Shown here: positions 30,687 to 37,292 of the stretch, piece after piece
How positions within the stretch are numbered: the first letter of the stretch is position 1
Layout: each line of letters starts with the position of its first letter
Assembly: GCA_937998345.1 (NCBI GenBank)
Contig: CALLDH010000211.1
Span: 1 to 37,292 of the forward strand
Direction: 5' to 3'
Source of the DNA: an uncultured bacterium
Lineage (GTDB): Bacteria > Myxococcota_A > Polyangia > Polyangiales > Houyiibacteriaceae
DNA length: 37,292 nucleotides
Made by a program: the position numbers and the translations under genes
The notes under the pieces: model-generated
Seen by the model: the letters and a program-made list of their open reading frames with translations, nothing else
The model's database searches: none
What the model was told of the DNA's origin: nothing

Positions 30687-31172
30687 ATGGTGGGACTTCC
30701 TGAAGTAGGCGCGCAACCAGCTGGGGTGGGCATCGAATTCGATGTGTCCATGTGGCCGCTGGTCTTGGTGTCGATGCCAGCGAGACTCGAGATCGACGAC
30801 ATCGTCTATCTCCAGGAGTCGTACGAGCATGTTTTCGCTGCACCCACGCGCCACGCCCTCGTGGTCGACACCACGCCGCTCGAAAGCATCCCAGACGCGA
30901 CCCTTCGCCGCAGGATGAAAGAATTCGAAGACGGTAGGCGGCCGATCATCCGCGAGAGAAATATCGGGAGCGCAATCGTCTTGTCGAACTCGTTGGTCCG
31001 AGGCGCGTACACGGCGCTCCGCTGGATCTCGCCGCAGCCCGCTCCAAACAAGGCATTCGCGAACGTGCGCGACGCGGCCCGGTGGTGCGTGGAGGGGATC
31101 GAGGCGGACGGACAGAGAGTCCCTAGCGGGGCATACATCCTCGCTGGCATGTCCGAGGCCGTGGGACTCTGA
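30687..31172 (+). CDS. Small protein of unknown function, paralogue B of a tandem pair
   Basis: The protein has 161 residues and is homologous to the preceding gene from end to end. Shared blocks include FDVSMWPLV, RHAL-V-VDTT, IPDATLRR-MK-FED-RRPIIR, NIGSAI, and an identical GAYTALRWISPQPAPNKAF. The conserved Trp, Asp and Arg residues suggest a common ligand or partner site, while the region after residue 25 differs, which may set specificity. It has its own predicted promoter, so it can be expressed separately from its twin. It converges on a small lipoprotein gene with only six bases between stops. I do not assign a function. Confidence 0.8.
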   Translation: MVGLPEVGAQPAGVGIEFDVSMWPLVLVSMPARLEIDDIVYLQESYEHVFAAPTRHALVVDTTPLESIPDATLRRRMKEFEDGRRPIIRERNIGSAIVLSNSLVRGAYTALRWISPQPAPNKAFANVRDAARWCVEGIEADGQRVPSGAYILAGMSEAVGL

Positions 31173-31178
31173 GAGCCG

Positions 31179-31439
31179 TCAGTTCGGCGTAGCAGTCATC
31201 AGAAGACGGAGCGTGCCACCGCCCGTAATCGCGTCGTGGGAAAGCACTGGTACCGCCAGCGGCTGGTCATCGAGATGCGCTTCGCCGATGAAGGGATTCA
31301 CCTCAGCGGCAAGCGGCGCTTCGCTGGGCGGCGCGGGCACTTCGTACGCGACGCTGCTCGACTCAGTACAGGACGCCAACGCCAGAACGGTGACGAGCTG
31401 GGCCGTACACGGTAGCAAAGCCCGAGGAGAGCAAACCAC
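31179..31439 (-). CDS. Small putative lipoprotein
   Basis: The ORF has 86 residues from a GTG start. The hydrophobic stretch ends LALASC, a good lipobox, so the mature protein would be about 62 residues beginning CTESSS and rich in Pro, Ala and Glu. It begins four bases after the end of the AI-2E-type permease gene and is probably its operon partner. GAGG lies very close to the GTG, so the exact start is unsure. No known family was recognised. Confidence 0.55.
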   Translation of the reverse strand: MVCSPRALLPCTAQLVTVLALASCTESSSVAYEVPAPPSEAPLAAEVNPFIGEAHLDDQPLAVPVLSHDAITGGGTLRLLMTATPN

Positions 31440-31442
31440 GCC

Positions 31443-32441
31443 TCAGCTTCGCACACTTCGTGGAGAGCTGAGGAGCATCGCGAGCCACGTCCATTCCTGC
31501 GATTGCGCCGCGGTCATCCGGACGATGATCGTGAGCGGGACCGACAGGAGCGCGCCGATCGGTCCGAGCACGAAACCCCAGAAAACCATCGAGAGAACGA
31601 CTACCGAAGGCGAAAGATCGGTCGCCTGCCCTGCCCATCGCGGCTCGATCACGATTCCGATGAGCAAATTGATCATGAAGTACCCAGCCGCCAAGCCAAA
31701 CGCCGGAAGCCAGCCAAGGGTTATCAAGCACAGTGCGACCGCTGGAATCGAAGCCAAGATGCTGCCGACGCTCGGGATGTAGTTGAGAATGAACGCGATC
31801 AAGCCGAACAGCAGAGAGTGTCCGAGACCAACGATGCTAGTCAGCCCCGCTACGAGAAAGCCCGTGGCCGCGCTGGTTACCGTCTTGATCAGGAGATAGC
31901 GCTGGACATCGCGCGCCGCCACCTTGAGCGCTTGAACATCCAGCCGACCGAGCCGATCGGTGCCCCTGAGCTTCTGGGCGATAGAGCTGCTTTCGACGAC
32001 GAGGAAAACCGTGATCAACAAAACGAGCGAGCCCGCCGTGACCACACTGAAGGCAAGCGTCAGGCCCGGAACCGTCAGCCCGCGGACGAGCTCGTTCGGG
32101 TCGAACAACTCGACGGCGGTGGCAGGAATCCCCAGCCCCTGGCTCCAGAGCCATGAGGATGTCTCAAACTGCAAACGATCGAAGTCGTCCCGGTACTCGC
32201 TGAACGCGAGAGCAAAATCGGTAGCGGCCCGCGTGGTGAGAAACCCGAGCGTCATGACCACCGCCACCGCCGCGAAAACCGCCAGCGACACCGCAGCCCA
32301 ACTCGGAAGCCCCTTTTCGGTCAGGTCGAGAATCTTCGAAAGGCTGATCGCGATGAGCGTCGCGAGAAGAATCGGAATGACGATCGGCTGCCCTAAATGG
32401 AGCACAACCAAGAAAACCCCAAACGCCGCCACACGAACCAT
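31443..32441 (-). CDS. AI-2E family transporter (PerM/TqsA-like permease)
   Basis: The protein has 332 residues from ATG 32441 (a TTG two codons earlier is also in frame). It has eight or so TM helices with the family layout: paired N-terminal helices, a soluble stretch, VFLVVESSSIAQKL, then the conserved late helices NYIPSVGSILASIPAV and LSPSVVVLSMVFWGFVLGPIGALLSVPL. Members export autoinducer-2 (TqsA), or act as Na+/H+ antiporters or general permeases, so the substrate is not predictable. No ribosome site is obvious. The small lipoprotein gene follows directly. Confidence 0.9.
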   Translation of the reverse strand: MVRVAAFGVFLVVLHLGQPIVIPILLATLIAISLSKILDLTEKGLPSWAAVSLAVFAAVAVVMTLGFLTTRAATDFALAFSEYRDDFDRLQFETSSWLWSQGLGIPATAVELFDPNELVRGLTVPGLTLAFSVVTAGSLVLLITVFLVVESSSIAQKLRGTDRLGRLDVQALKVAARDVQRYLLIKTVTSAATGFLVAGLTSIVGLGHSLLFGLIAFILNYIPSVGSILASIPAVALCLITLGWLPAFGLAAGYFMINLLIGIVIEPRWAGQATDLSPSVVVLSMVFWGFVLGPIGALLSVPLTIIVRMTAAQSQEWTWLAMLLSSPRSVRS

Positions 32442-32497
32442 GCGCAAGAGGCTAGCACCCCACCGGGGCGCGGGGGAAATCGCTTGGTGGACGCGGG

Positions 32498-32878
32498 CTA
32501 GGCGGTGTTACCGATCAACAGTTGGAAGAAGGAGGCGCCGGTGTGTTTCATCATTCCGATGATGTAGACGAGGGCGATCGCTCCGTCGAAGACGCAGATG
32601 CCGTACTGCCAAGGCTCGGCGATGCCTTTGGGAACCATGTAAATGATGCTGGCTACCGCGGTCAGACGGACCATGCCCTGCCAGAACGGTATTGGGGCGC
32701 GGACCTTCATGTCTTGTGCCGACCACATGAGTGCGGCGCCGGCGAAGATCAGGAACGAGCCGCATGTCATCAGCGCGCCGAAGTGCGTGTCCTGTGGTTC
32801 GAGAATGGCAGCGGCCCAAGTCGCGAGGCCAATCGGAATATCCAAAAACCCGGTGACTAGAACGAACTTTCTCAGCAC
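32498..32878 (-). CDS. Small four-TM membrane protein of unknown function
   Basis: From GTG 32878, which has an ideal GAGGAG six bases upstream, the protein has 126 residues. A longer reading from 32947 would add 23 polar residues and lacks a ribosome site. Four hydrophobic helices are evident: VLVTGFLDIPIGLATWAAAI, FGALMTCGSFLIFAGAALMW, VRLTAVASIIYMVP, and ICVFDGAIALVYIIGMM. This resembles small uncharacterised membrane proteins with a pair of two-helix repeats. It lies upstream of the AI-2E-type gene on the same strand with a gap of about 57 bases. Confidence 0.7.
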   Translation of the reverse strand: MLRKFVLVTGFLDIPIGLATWAAAILEPQDTHFGALMTCGSFLIFAGAALMWSAQDMKVRAPIPFWQGMVRLTAVASIIYMVPKGIAEPWQYGICVFDGAIALVYIIGMMKHTGASFFQLLIGNTA

Positions 32879-33040
32879 TACACTCTCCTCGTGGGCCGCG
32901 ATGGACGTGGCGCGGCGGAGTCTAAGCGACCCGGGCGCGGGTGTCACTGGGTTGCGCTGGTGCAGCGGGGTCTACATTGCACTGATTGTCGCATCGGCGT
33001 ACCATCGACCGGTGGCGGGGATGGTTTCGAGGACTTTCGC

Positions 33041-34705
33041 GTGCGCAAGACACACTTGAGGACCACTCACCTGTCTTTGATTCTGGGTCTTCTACTCCTC
33101 GCTGTCACGGGCTGCAGTAGCGGCGCGGACTCGTCACCGACCGAGAAGATAGACGCCGGGCCGGTTGCGCTTCGTCGCCTCACTGCCGAGCAGTTTTCCC
33201 GCAGCATCCGCGACGTGCTCGGAGACCACATCACCGTCCCAAGCCGCATCGACCCCGACGACAGGCGCGACGGGCTCCTCGCGGTAGGGGCTACCTTCGC
33301 CAGTGTCACTCCATCCGGATTCGAGAAGTACGAAGCGGCGGCAAACGTCGTGACGGAGCAGGCGCTCGACACCAAGCATCGCGCCGACCTCGTTCAGTGC
33401 CAGCCCGCCTCGGCAACGACGAGCGACGAGGAGTGTGCGACTGCATTCATCGGGCGCGTGGGGCGGCGACTCTTCCGCCGGTCGTTGACCGGAGAAGAGC
33501 TCGACGCTCGAGTCGCGATCGCGAGTGCAGCGGCGAAGGCACTGGGCGACTTCTACGGGGGGCTCGAGATCGCGCTCGCAAGCCTCTTGGTTTCCCCCGA
33601 TTTCCTTTTCCGGATTGAGGAGGCAGAGCCCGACCGCCGCGATCCCTCGATCACGCGTCTCACGAGCGTCGCGATGGCGTCTCGCCTCAGTTATCTCCTG
33701 TGGAACACCACCCCTGACGACGACCTGATCGCCGCCGGGGAACACGGCGACCTGGTCGATGACGCCCTCCTCGCCGAGCAGGTCGAGCGCCTGCTCTCGT
33801 CGCCGAAGCTCGAGACCGGCATTCGCTCGATCTTCTCTGACCTGTACGACTTCAAGCGGTTCGACGACGGGCTGGTCCGCAAAGACACCGCGCTTTTCCC
33901 AGTCTACACGCAGACTCTCGTCGAGGAAGCCAAGGAGCAGACACTTCGCACGATCGTGGCGCATCTGAGCGCAGACAAAGACTACCGCGACTTGTTCACG
34001 ACCACGGAGTCGTTCCTGACGCGGAGACTCGGCGTCGCATATCGCGTGCCCGTCCCGACGCCCGACGGCTGGGAGCCCTATGTGTTCTCGGATGAGGCGC
34101 GCAGGGCAGGGCTGCTTTCCCACATCAGCTTCAACGCGCTCTACTCCCACCCGGGCCGCAGCTCAGCGACCTTGCGCGGCAAGTTCGTCCGCGAGGTGTT
34201 GCTCTGTCAGGATATCCCGACTCCGCCAGCAAACGTCGACTTTTCAATCGTCGAGGACATCACGGGCGAGCTTCGCACCGCGCGTGAGCGTCTGGAGGCG
34301 CATGTGACAAACGACGCCTGCGCGGGTTGCCACACGCTGACCGATCCTATCGGCCTTGCTCTCGAGAGCTTCGATGCGATCGGGATGCTGCGCGAGGAAG
34401 AGAACGGCGTTCCCATCGATACCTCGGGCGACCTCGACGGAACGGCCTACGAGGACGCAACTGGAATGGGTCGAGCCTTGCGAGACCACCCTGCGCTCGG
34501 GCCGTGCCTGGTGCGCAGCCTCTACCGTTACGCGGCGGGCCGGAACGAGATCGGGGGCGAACTGGCCCTACTCTCCTCCTTGAGCGAACGTTTTGCCGAG
34601 TCGGCGTACAGCGTGCGTGAACTGATGCGGGAGCTTGTCTTGAGCGACGGCTTCCGGACCACGTCGGGGCCCCGAATGGCGGAAGAAGCCGGAGACGAGT
34701 CATGA
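33041..34705 (+). CDS. DUF1592-type secreted lipoprotein with CxxCH motif (module 2)
   Basis: The protein has 554 residues. GTG 33041 is preceded by GAGGA at seven bases and gives a short signal with lipobox AVTGC; upstream in-frame starts lack both. The domain order is as in module 1: LTAEQFSRSIRDVLG (DUF1587-like), GRRLFRRSLTGEEL (DUF1595-like), SRLSYLLWNTTPDDDL (DUF1592), then RRAGLLSHISFNALYSHPG and DPIGLALESFDAIG (DUF1588), and a DUF1585-like end. It keeps a standard C427-AG-C430-H431 haem-binding-type motif, unlike the CX3CH of module 1. It is coupled by ATGA to the DUF1552 gene. The function is unknown. Confidence 0.88.
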   Translation: MRKTHLRTTHLSLILGLLLLAVTGCSSGADSSPTEKIDAGPVALRRLTAEQFSRSIRDVLGDHITVPSRIDPDDRRDGLLAVGATFASVTPSGFEKYEAAANVVTEQALDTKHRADLVQCQPASATTSDEECATAFIGRVGRRLFRRSLTGEELDARVAIASAAAKALGDFYGGLEIALASLLVSPDFLFRIEEAEPDRRDPSITRLTSVAMASRLSYLLWNTTPDDDLIAAGEHGDLVDDALLAEQVERLLSSPKLETGIRSIFSDLYDFKRFDDGLVRKDTALFPVYTQTLVEEAKEQTLRTIVAHLSADKDYRDLFTTTESFLTRRLGVAYRVPVPTPDGWEPYVFSDEARRAGLLSHISFNALYSHPGRSSATLRGKFVREVLLCQDIPTPPANVDFSIVEDITGELRTARERLEAHVTNDACAGCHTLTDPIGLALESFDAIGMLREEENGVPIDTSGDLDGTAYEDATGMGRALRDHPALGPCLVRSLYRYAAGRNEIGGELALLSSLSERFAESAYSVRELMRELVLSDGFRTTSGPRMAEEAGDES

Positions 34706-36057
34706 AGCGGTTCGATCGAAGAACATTGCTTCGCGGAACGCTCGTTGGAGGCACGATCTCAATGGGGCTCCCGTTGCTCGATTGCTTCCTCAACAGCAAC
34801 GGGACCGCGTTGGCGCAGGGCGCACCGCTCCCGGTGAGGTTCGGCGCCTGGATGTGGGGCTGCGGAATGAATCCGGATCGCTGGAACCCGACAACGGAAG
34901 GTGGTGGATACGAGCTCTCCGTCGAGCTGCAGGCTCTCGACCGCGAGCTCGGGACCGGCGCAAAGCTTCGCGAGCAGGTAAGCATCCTGAGCGACTTCGA
35001 CGTCAAGCTCGATGGCCGACCGAACTTCCCACACACGGCGGGTTTGATGGGGACGCTAACCGGAAGCCTGCCCGTAGCGGACTACACGGTTCCGGCACCT
35101 ACTCTCGACACCATCATCGCGGCCGAGATCGGCGGGCTCACGCGATTCCGCTCGCTCGAGATGTCGTGCACCGGCAACCCGAATCAGAGCTACAGCTTCG
35201 AAAGCCAGGGTGTGGCCAACGCGCCCGAGATTTCTCCGATGGCCATGTATGCGCGGGTGTTCGGCCCGGAGTTCGCCGACCCGAATGCAGGACCCTTCAC
35301 TCCGGACCCTCGGCTCATGATCCGGCAAAGTGTCCTGTCCGTGGTCAAAGACGATCGCGATCGCCTGCTTCAGCGGGTCGGCACGCACGACAAGCAACGG
35401 CTCGAGCAGTACTTCACATCCGTGCGACAGCTCGAGCAGCAGCTCGACATCCTGCTCGAGGGGCCGCCGGACCTCGAGAGCTGCTCGAAGGCGCCTACCC
35501 CGGGGCAGGAGACCCTGGGCACCGAGGTCGGCGAATCAATGTCCACCAACCTCCTCATGGCCGACCTGCTTTCCTTCGCACTCGCATGCGATCAAACCCG
35601 AGTATTCAGTATGATGTTCTCCGATCGGATCTCTGGCCTTCGCCAGCCGGGCTCGAGCTCACAGCATCACCAGCTCACCCACGATGAGCCCCTCGATCCG
35701 GAGATTGGGTACCAGCCCGAGGCCACTGAATTCGTGTTTGCCTCAATGGAAGCCTGGGCCGACTTCGTGGAGCGTCTTGCCGCCACTCCCGAAGGCGATG
35801 GAACGCTGCTCGACAACTGCCTGGTTCTTGGTCACTCGGATGTTTCGTTGGCGAAGGTCCACGGGATCACGGGAGTGCCCATGATGATCGCCGGAAGCGC
35901 CGGCGGCGCGCTCAAGCCAGGGGTGCACGTCAGGGGCGCCACATCGCCAACGACCCGGGTCGGTCTGACGATTCAACAAGCCATGGGCTTGAACACCGAG
36001 AGCTGGGGCACCCGCTCCATGGAAGCCACGCAGCCAGTCAGCGAGATCGTGGCGTAA
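34702..36057 (+). CDS. DUF1552 protein, Tat-type signal (module 2)
   Basis: The protein has 451 residues. It starts MKRFDRRTLLRGTLVGG, a good twin-arginine signal with cleavage near ALAQ at about residue 39. DUF1552 features include WMWGCGMNPDRWNP, a NFPHTAGLMGTLTG segment, helices with R-Q-L-E-Q-Q-L, DLLSFALACDQTRV, and LVLGHSDVSLAKVHG followed by IAGSAGGALKPG. The HSD and the late I-A-G-x-A-G-G resemble features of alkaline-phosphatase-like DUF1501 proteins, so a hydrolase-type fold is possible. It is the partner of the preceding DUF1592 gene. Both would be exported, one lipid-anchored and one by Tat. Confidence 0.88.
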   Translation: MKRFDRRTLLRGTLVGGTISMGLPLLDCFLNSNGTALAQGAPLPVRFGAWMWGCGMNPDRWNPTTEGGGYELSVELQALDRELGTGAKLREQVSILSDFDVKLDGRPNFPHTAGLMGTLTGSLPVADYTVPAPTLDTIIAAEIGGLTRFRSLEMSCTGNPNQSYSFESQGVANAPEISPMAMYARVFGPEFADPNAGPFTPDPRLMIRQSVLSVVKDDRDRLLQRVGTHDKQRLEQYFTSVRQLEQQLDILLEGPPDLESCSKAPTPGQETLGTEVGESMSTNLLMADLLSFALACDQTRVFSMMFSDRISGLRQPGSSSQHHQLTHDEPLDPEIGYQPEATEFVFASMEAWADFVERLAATPEGDGTLLDNCLVLGHSDVSLAKVHGITGVPMMIAGSAGGALKPGVHVRGATSPTTRVGLTIQQAMGLNTESWGTRSMEATQPVSEIVA

Positions 36058-36126
36058 GCACGAAACGCTCGTCCGTAAATTGCGATCTTCCCCACAGTGG
36101 TGTTCCGTTGCCATTGACGCGCCAAA

Positions 36127-36154
36127 CCCCCACCTCGACAATGGTCGATGGGGG
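36127..36154. terminator. Hairpin after DUF1552 gene 2, terminator-like
   Basis: CCCCCA (36127-36132) pairs with TGGGGG (36149-36154), and TCGAC (36135-36139) with GTCGA (36144-36148), separated by a small internal bulge. It lies between the DUF1552 stop and the next gene. No T-run follows, so it may instead be a structured leader. Confidence 0.4.
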
Positions 36155-36201
36155 TCGCGGCTCCGATGGGGGCGCGTCGTATCAACGGTTAGGGGGAACC
36201 G

Positions 36202-36933
36202 ATGAAACGCTTTGCTTTTGTTGCTGTGGTATTTTGGATGCTGGCTGCGGTTGGCGGCGCGCAGACACTGCCGGAAACGTTCTCTGTCGAGCAAAACGGG
36301 GTGTCGCTCACCGGGCCTGGCGAAGAAGTCCCACCGGACGTCCCCGAGAAGAAGAAGGTCTACGACAAGAGAGTCGGCGGCAAGGTTTGGCTCGAAGCCA
36401 CGGCTGGCCCGTCCCGCTTTGACGCTACGCGATTCCGCACACTCGATTTCGTTCCCGCTGGCGTCCAGTCCCTGATCCCGAACGTCGTCGTACGCGGTCC
36501 CGAGTTCGGCGCCGCCCTTCGCTTTCGCGCAGGATCATCGACCATCGGCGCCCGATTCAAGCGGGCGGACTATGAACCATTCGACCTGACCTCGATCGGT
36601 CTGGACCTCGGGTTTCTGATCCGGGCAGTCCCTTACGTGCACCCGTCGATTCGGGTCGGCTTCAACTACTACACCACCACCGGTGGTCTGGTAATCCCGG
36701 GCTTCGAAGATTTGGTGAGCAACGTGCGGAGTCATGGTGGCGGCGCCTCGCTCGGCGCCGGCCTCAGGATCCCAATCGTGAAGTGGTTGTCGATCGCCGC
36801 CGATTTCGATTACTCGATTATCGGTCTGGTCTTCCAGGGCAACGAAACGATCACGGGCGGAAGCTTCACCGCGGGCACCGCGGGCACTGCGATCGCCGGC
36901 ACGTTCGCCCTGACGGTCCACTTGGGCACCTGA
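36202..36933 (+). CDS. Secreted outer-membrane beta-barrel-like protein
   Basis: The protein has 243 residues with a signal peptide cleaved near GGA/QT and GGGGGA before the ATG. After a short Pro/Lys-rich segment, the rest is a run of amphipathic strands with aromatic and glycine alternation: KVWLEATAGPSRF, FGAALRFRAGSSTIGARF, SIGLDLGFLIRA, PSIRVGFNYYTTTG, GASLGAGLRIPI, and LSIAADFDYSIIG. It ends FALTVHLGT instead of the usual terminal aromatic residue. This suggests an eight- to ten-stranded barrel or barrel-like lipid-binding protein. No specific family was recognised. Confidence 0.7.
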   Translation: MKRFAFVAVVFWMLAAVGGAQTLPETFSVEQNGVSLTGPGEEVPPDVPEKKKVYDKRVGGKVWLEATAGPSRFDATRFRTLDFVPAGVQSLIPNVVVRGPEFGAALRFRAGSSTIGARFKRADYEPFDLTSIGLDLGFLIRAVPYVHPSIRVGFNYYTTTGGLVIPGFEDLVSNVRSHGGGASLGAGLRIPIVKWLSIAADFDYSIIGLVFQGNETITGGSFTAGTAGTAIAGTFALTVHLGT

Positions 36934-37011
36934 CGCGCCTGCGCTCACCTGCCTGGATGTGCACCGGCTAATCGTTCCGGTTATGCTGTTCTCCGAGGCC
37001 GAGAACAGTCG

Positions 37012-37292
37012 ATGAAGATCATTGTCACGGGCGGTGCCGGCTTCATCGGCGCCAATTTCTTGAACCGGTTGGTGCCAGAGCTCCGAGAGCATCAGTTCGT
37101 CAATCTCGACAAGCTCACCTACGCCGCGAATCTGGGCAGCTTGCGCGACATCGAGCCGCTGCCGAACTACGCGCTGCGCAGGGTCGACATCACGGACATG
37201 GACGGCGTCGATTCGGTGTTTGACGAGTTCGACCCAGATCTCGTGGTGCACTTCGCCGCCGAAAGCCACGTCGACCGAAGTATCCGCGGCCC
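37012..37292 (+). CDS. rfbB: dTDP-glucose 4,6-dehydratase, N-terminal part (runs off the window)
   Basis: The frame is open from the ATG at 37012 to the end, giving 93 complete residues. MKIIVTGGAGFIGANF is the Rossmann motif of extended SDRs, NLDKLTYAANLGSL is characteristic of RfbB/RmlB, and VVHFAAESHVDRSI is the strongly conserved block that follows. The enzyme makes dTDP-4-keto-6-deoxyglucose, a precursor of rhamnose and other deoxysugars for O-antigen, exopolysaccharide or glycosylated products. The catalytic YxxxK lies beyond the window. It probably opens a sugar-nucleotide operon to the right. Confidence 0.9.
   Translation, partial: MKIIVTGGAGFIGANFLNRLVPELREHQFVNLDKLTYAANLGSLRDIEPLPNYALRRVDITDMDGVDSVFDEFDPDLVVHFAAESHVDRSIRG

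Overview
This is a GC-rich, gene-dense bacterial window. No plasmid, phage, IS, tRNA, rRNA or CRISPR signature is visible. The gene content points to the Myxococcota (former Deltaproteobacteria): two DUF1592/DUF1552 gene pairs, a type II secretion GspC homologue, a DUF4136-like envelope protein, a zinc-ribbon/TM/glutaredoxin protein, and eukaryote-like sterol-modifying enzymes. This assignment is inferred from gene families and was not tested by phylogeny.

Layout. (1) 1-3803: the tail of an M23-type peptidase, a convergent DUF4136-like protein, and a tightly overlapped poly-gamma-glutamate operon transcribed pgsB-pgsC-pgsW on the minus strand. (2) 4046-19960: a sterol/steroid locus of about 16 kb. 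Its left minus-strand operon runs tetR, membrane-anchored [2Fe-2S] reductase, C-4 sterol methyl oxidase-like, ERG26/NSDHL-like dehydrogenase. Divergent from it are an aldehyde dehydrogenase, a GMC oxidoreductase and an orphan DctP-type binding protein. In the middle lie an HsaD/BphD-like hydrolase and an HsaC/BphC-like extradiol dioxygenase, facing an emopamil-binding-protein-like membrane protein. The right minus-strand operon runs CYP51, truncated NTF2-like ORF, plant-type cycloeucalenol cycloisomerase-like protein, serine hydrolase, FAD oxidoreductase, and a P450-type ferredoxin is divergent from CYP51. (3) 19957-25992: CPBP membrane protein, GspC, a large MscS-type channel and TesB thioesterase. 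(4) 26090-36057: two DUF1592+DUF1552 modules flanking a glutaredoxin-like protein, a tandem pair of small paralogues, an AI-2E-type permease and small envelope proteins. (5) 36202-37292: an outer-membrane beta-barrel-like protein and the start of a dTDP-glucose 4,6-dehydratase gene.

How the genes may work together. The strongest story is sterol processing. CYP51 removes the C-14 methyl, the ERG25-like plus ERG26-like pair would remove C-4 methyls, the CPI-like protein would open a 9,19-cyclopropane ring, and the EBP-like protein could shift the delta-8 double bond. The ferredoxin and the [2Fe-2S] reductase are plausible electron donors. These steps match the plant route from cycloartenol rather than the fungal/animal route. 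Squalene epoxidase and oxidosqualene cyclase are not in the window, and ring-cleavage enzymes of the steroid-catabolic type sit inside the locus. Two readings therefore remain open: de novo synthesis of cyclopropyl-derived sterols, or conversion and degradation of scavenged 4-methyl/cyclopropyl sterols. Two operator-like palindromes, one overlapping the ALDH start and one with a KstR-like pattern before the hydrolase, suggest TetR-type control.
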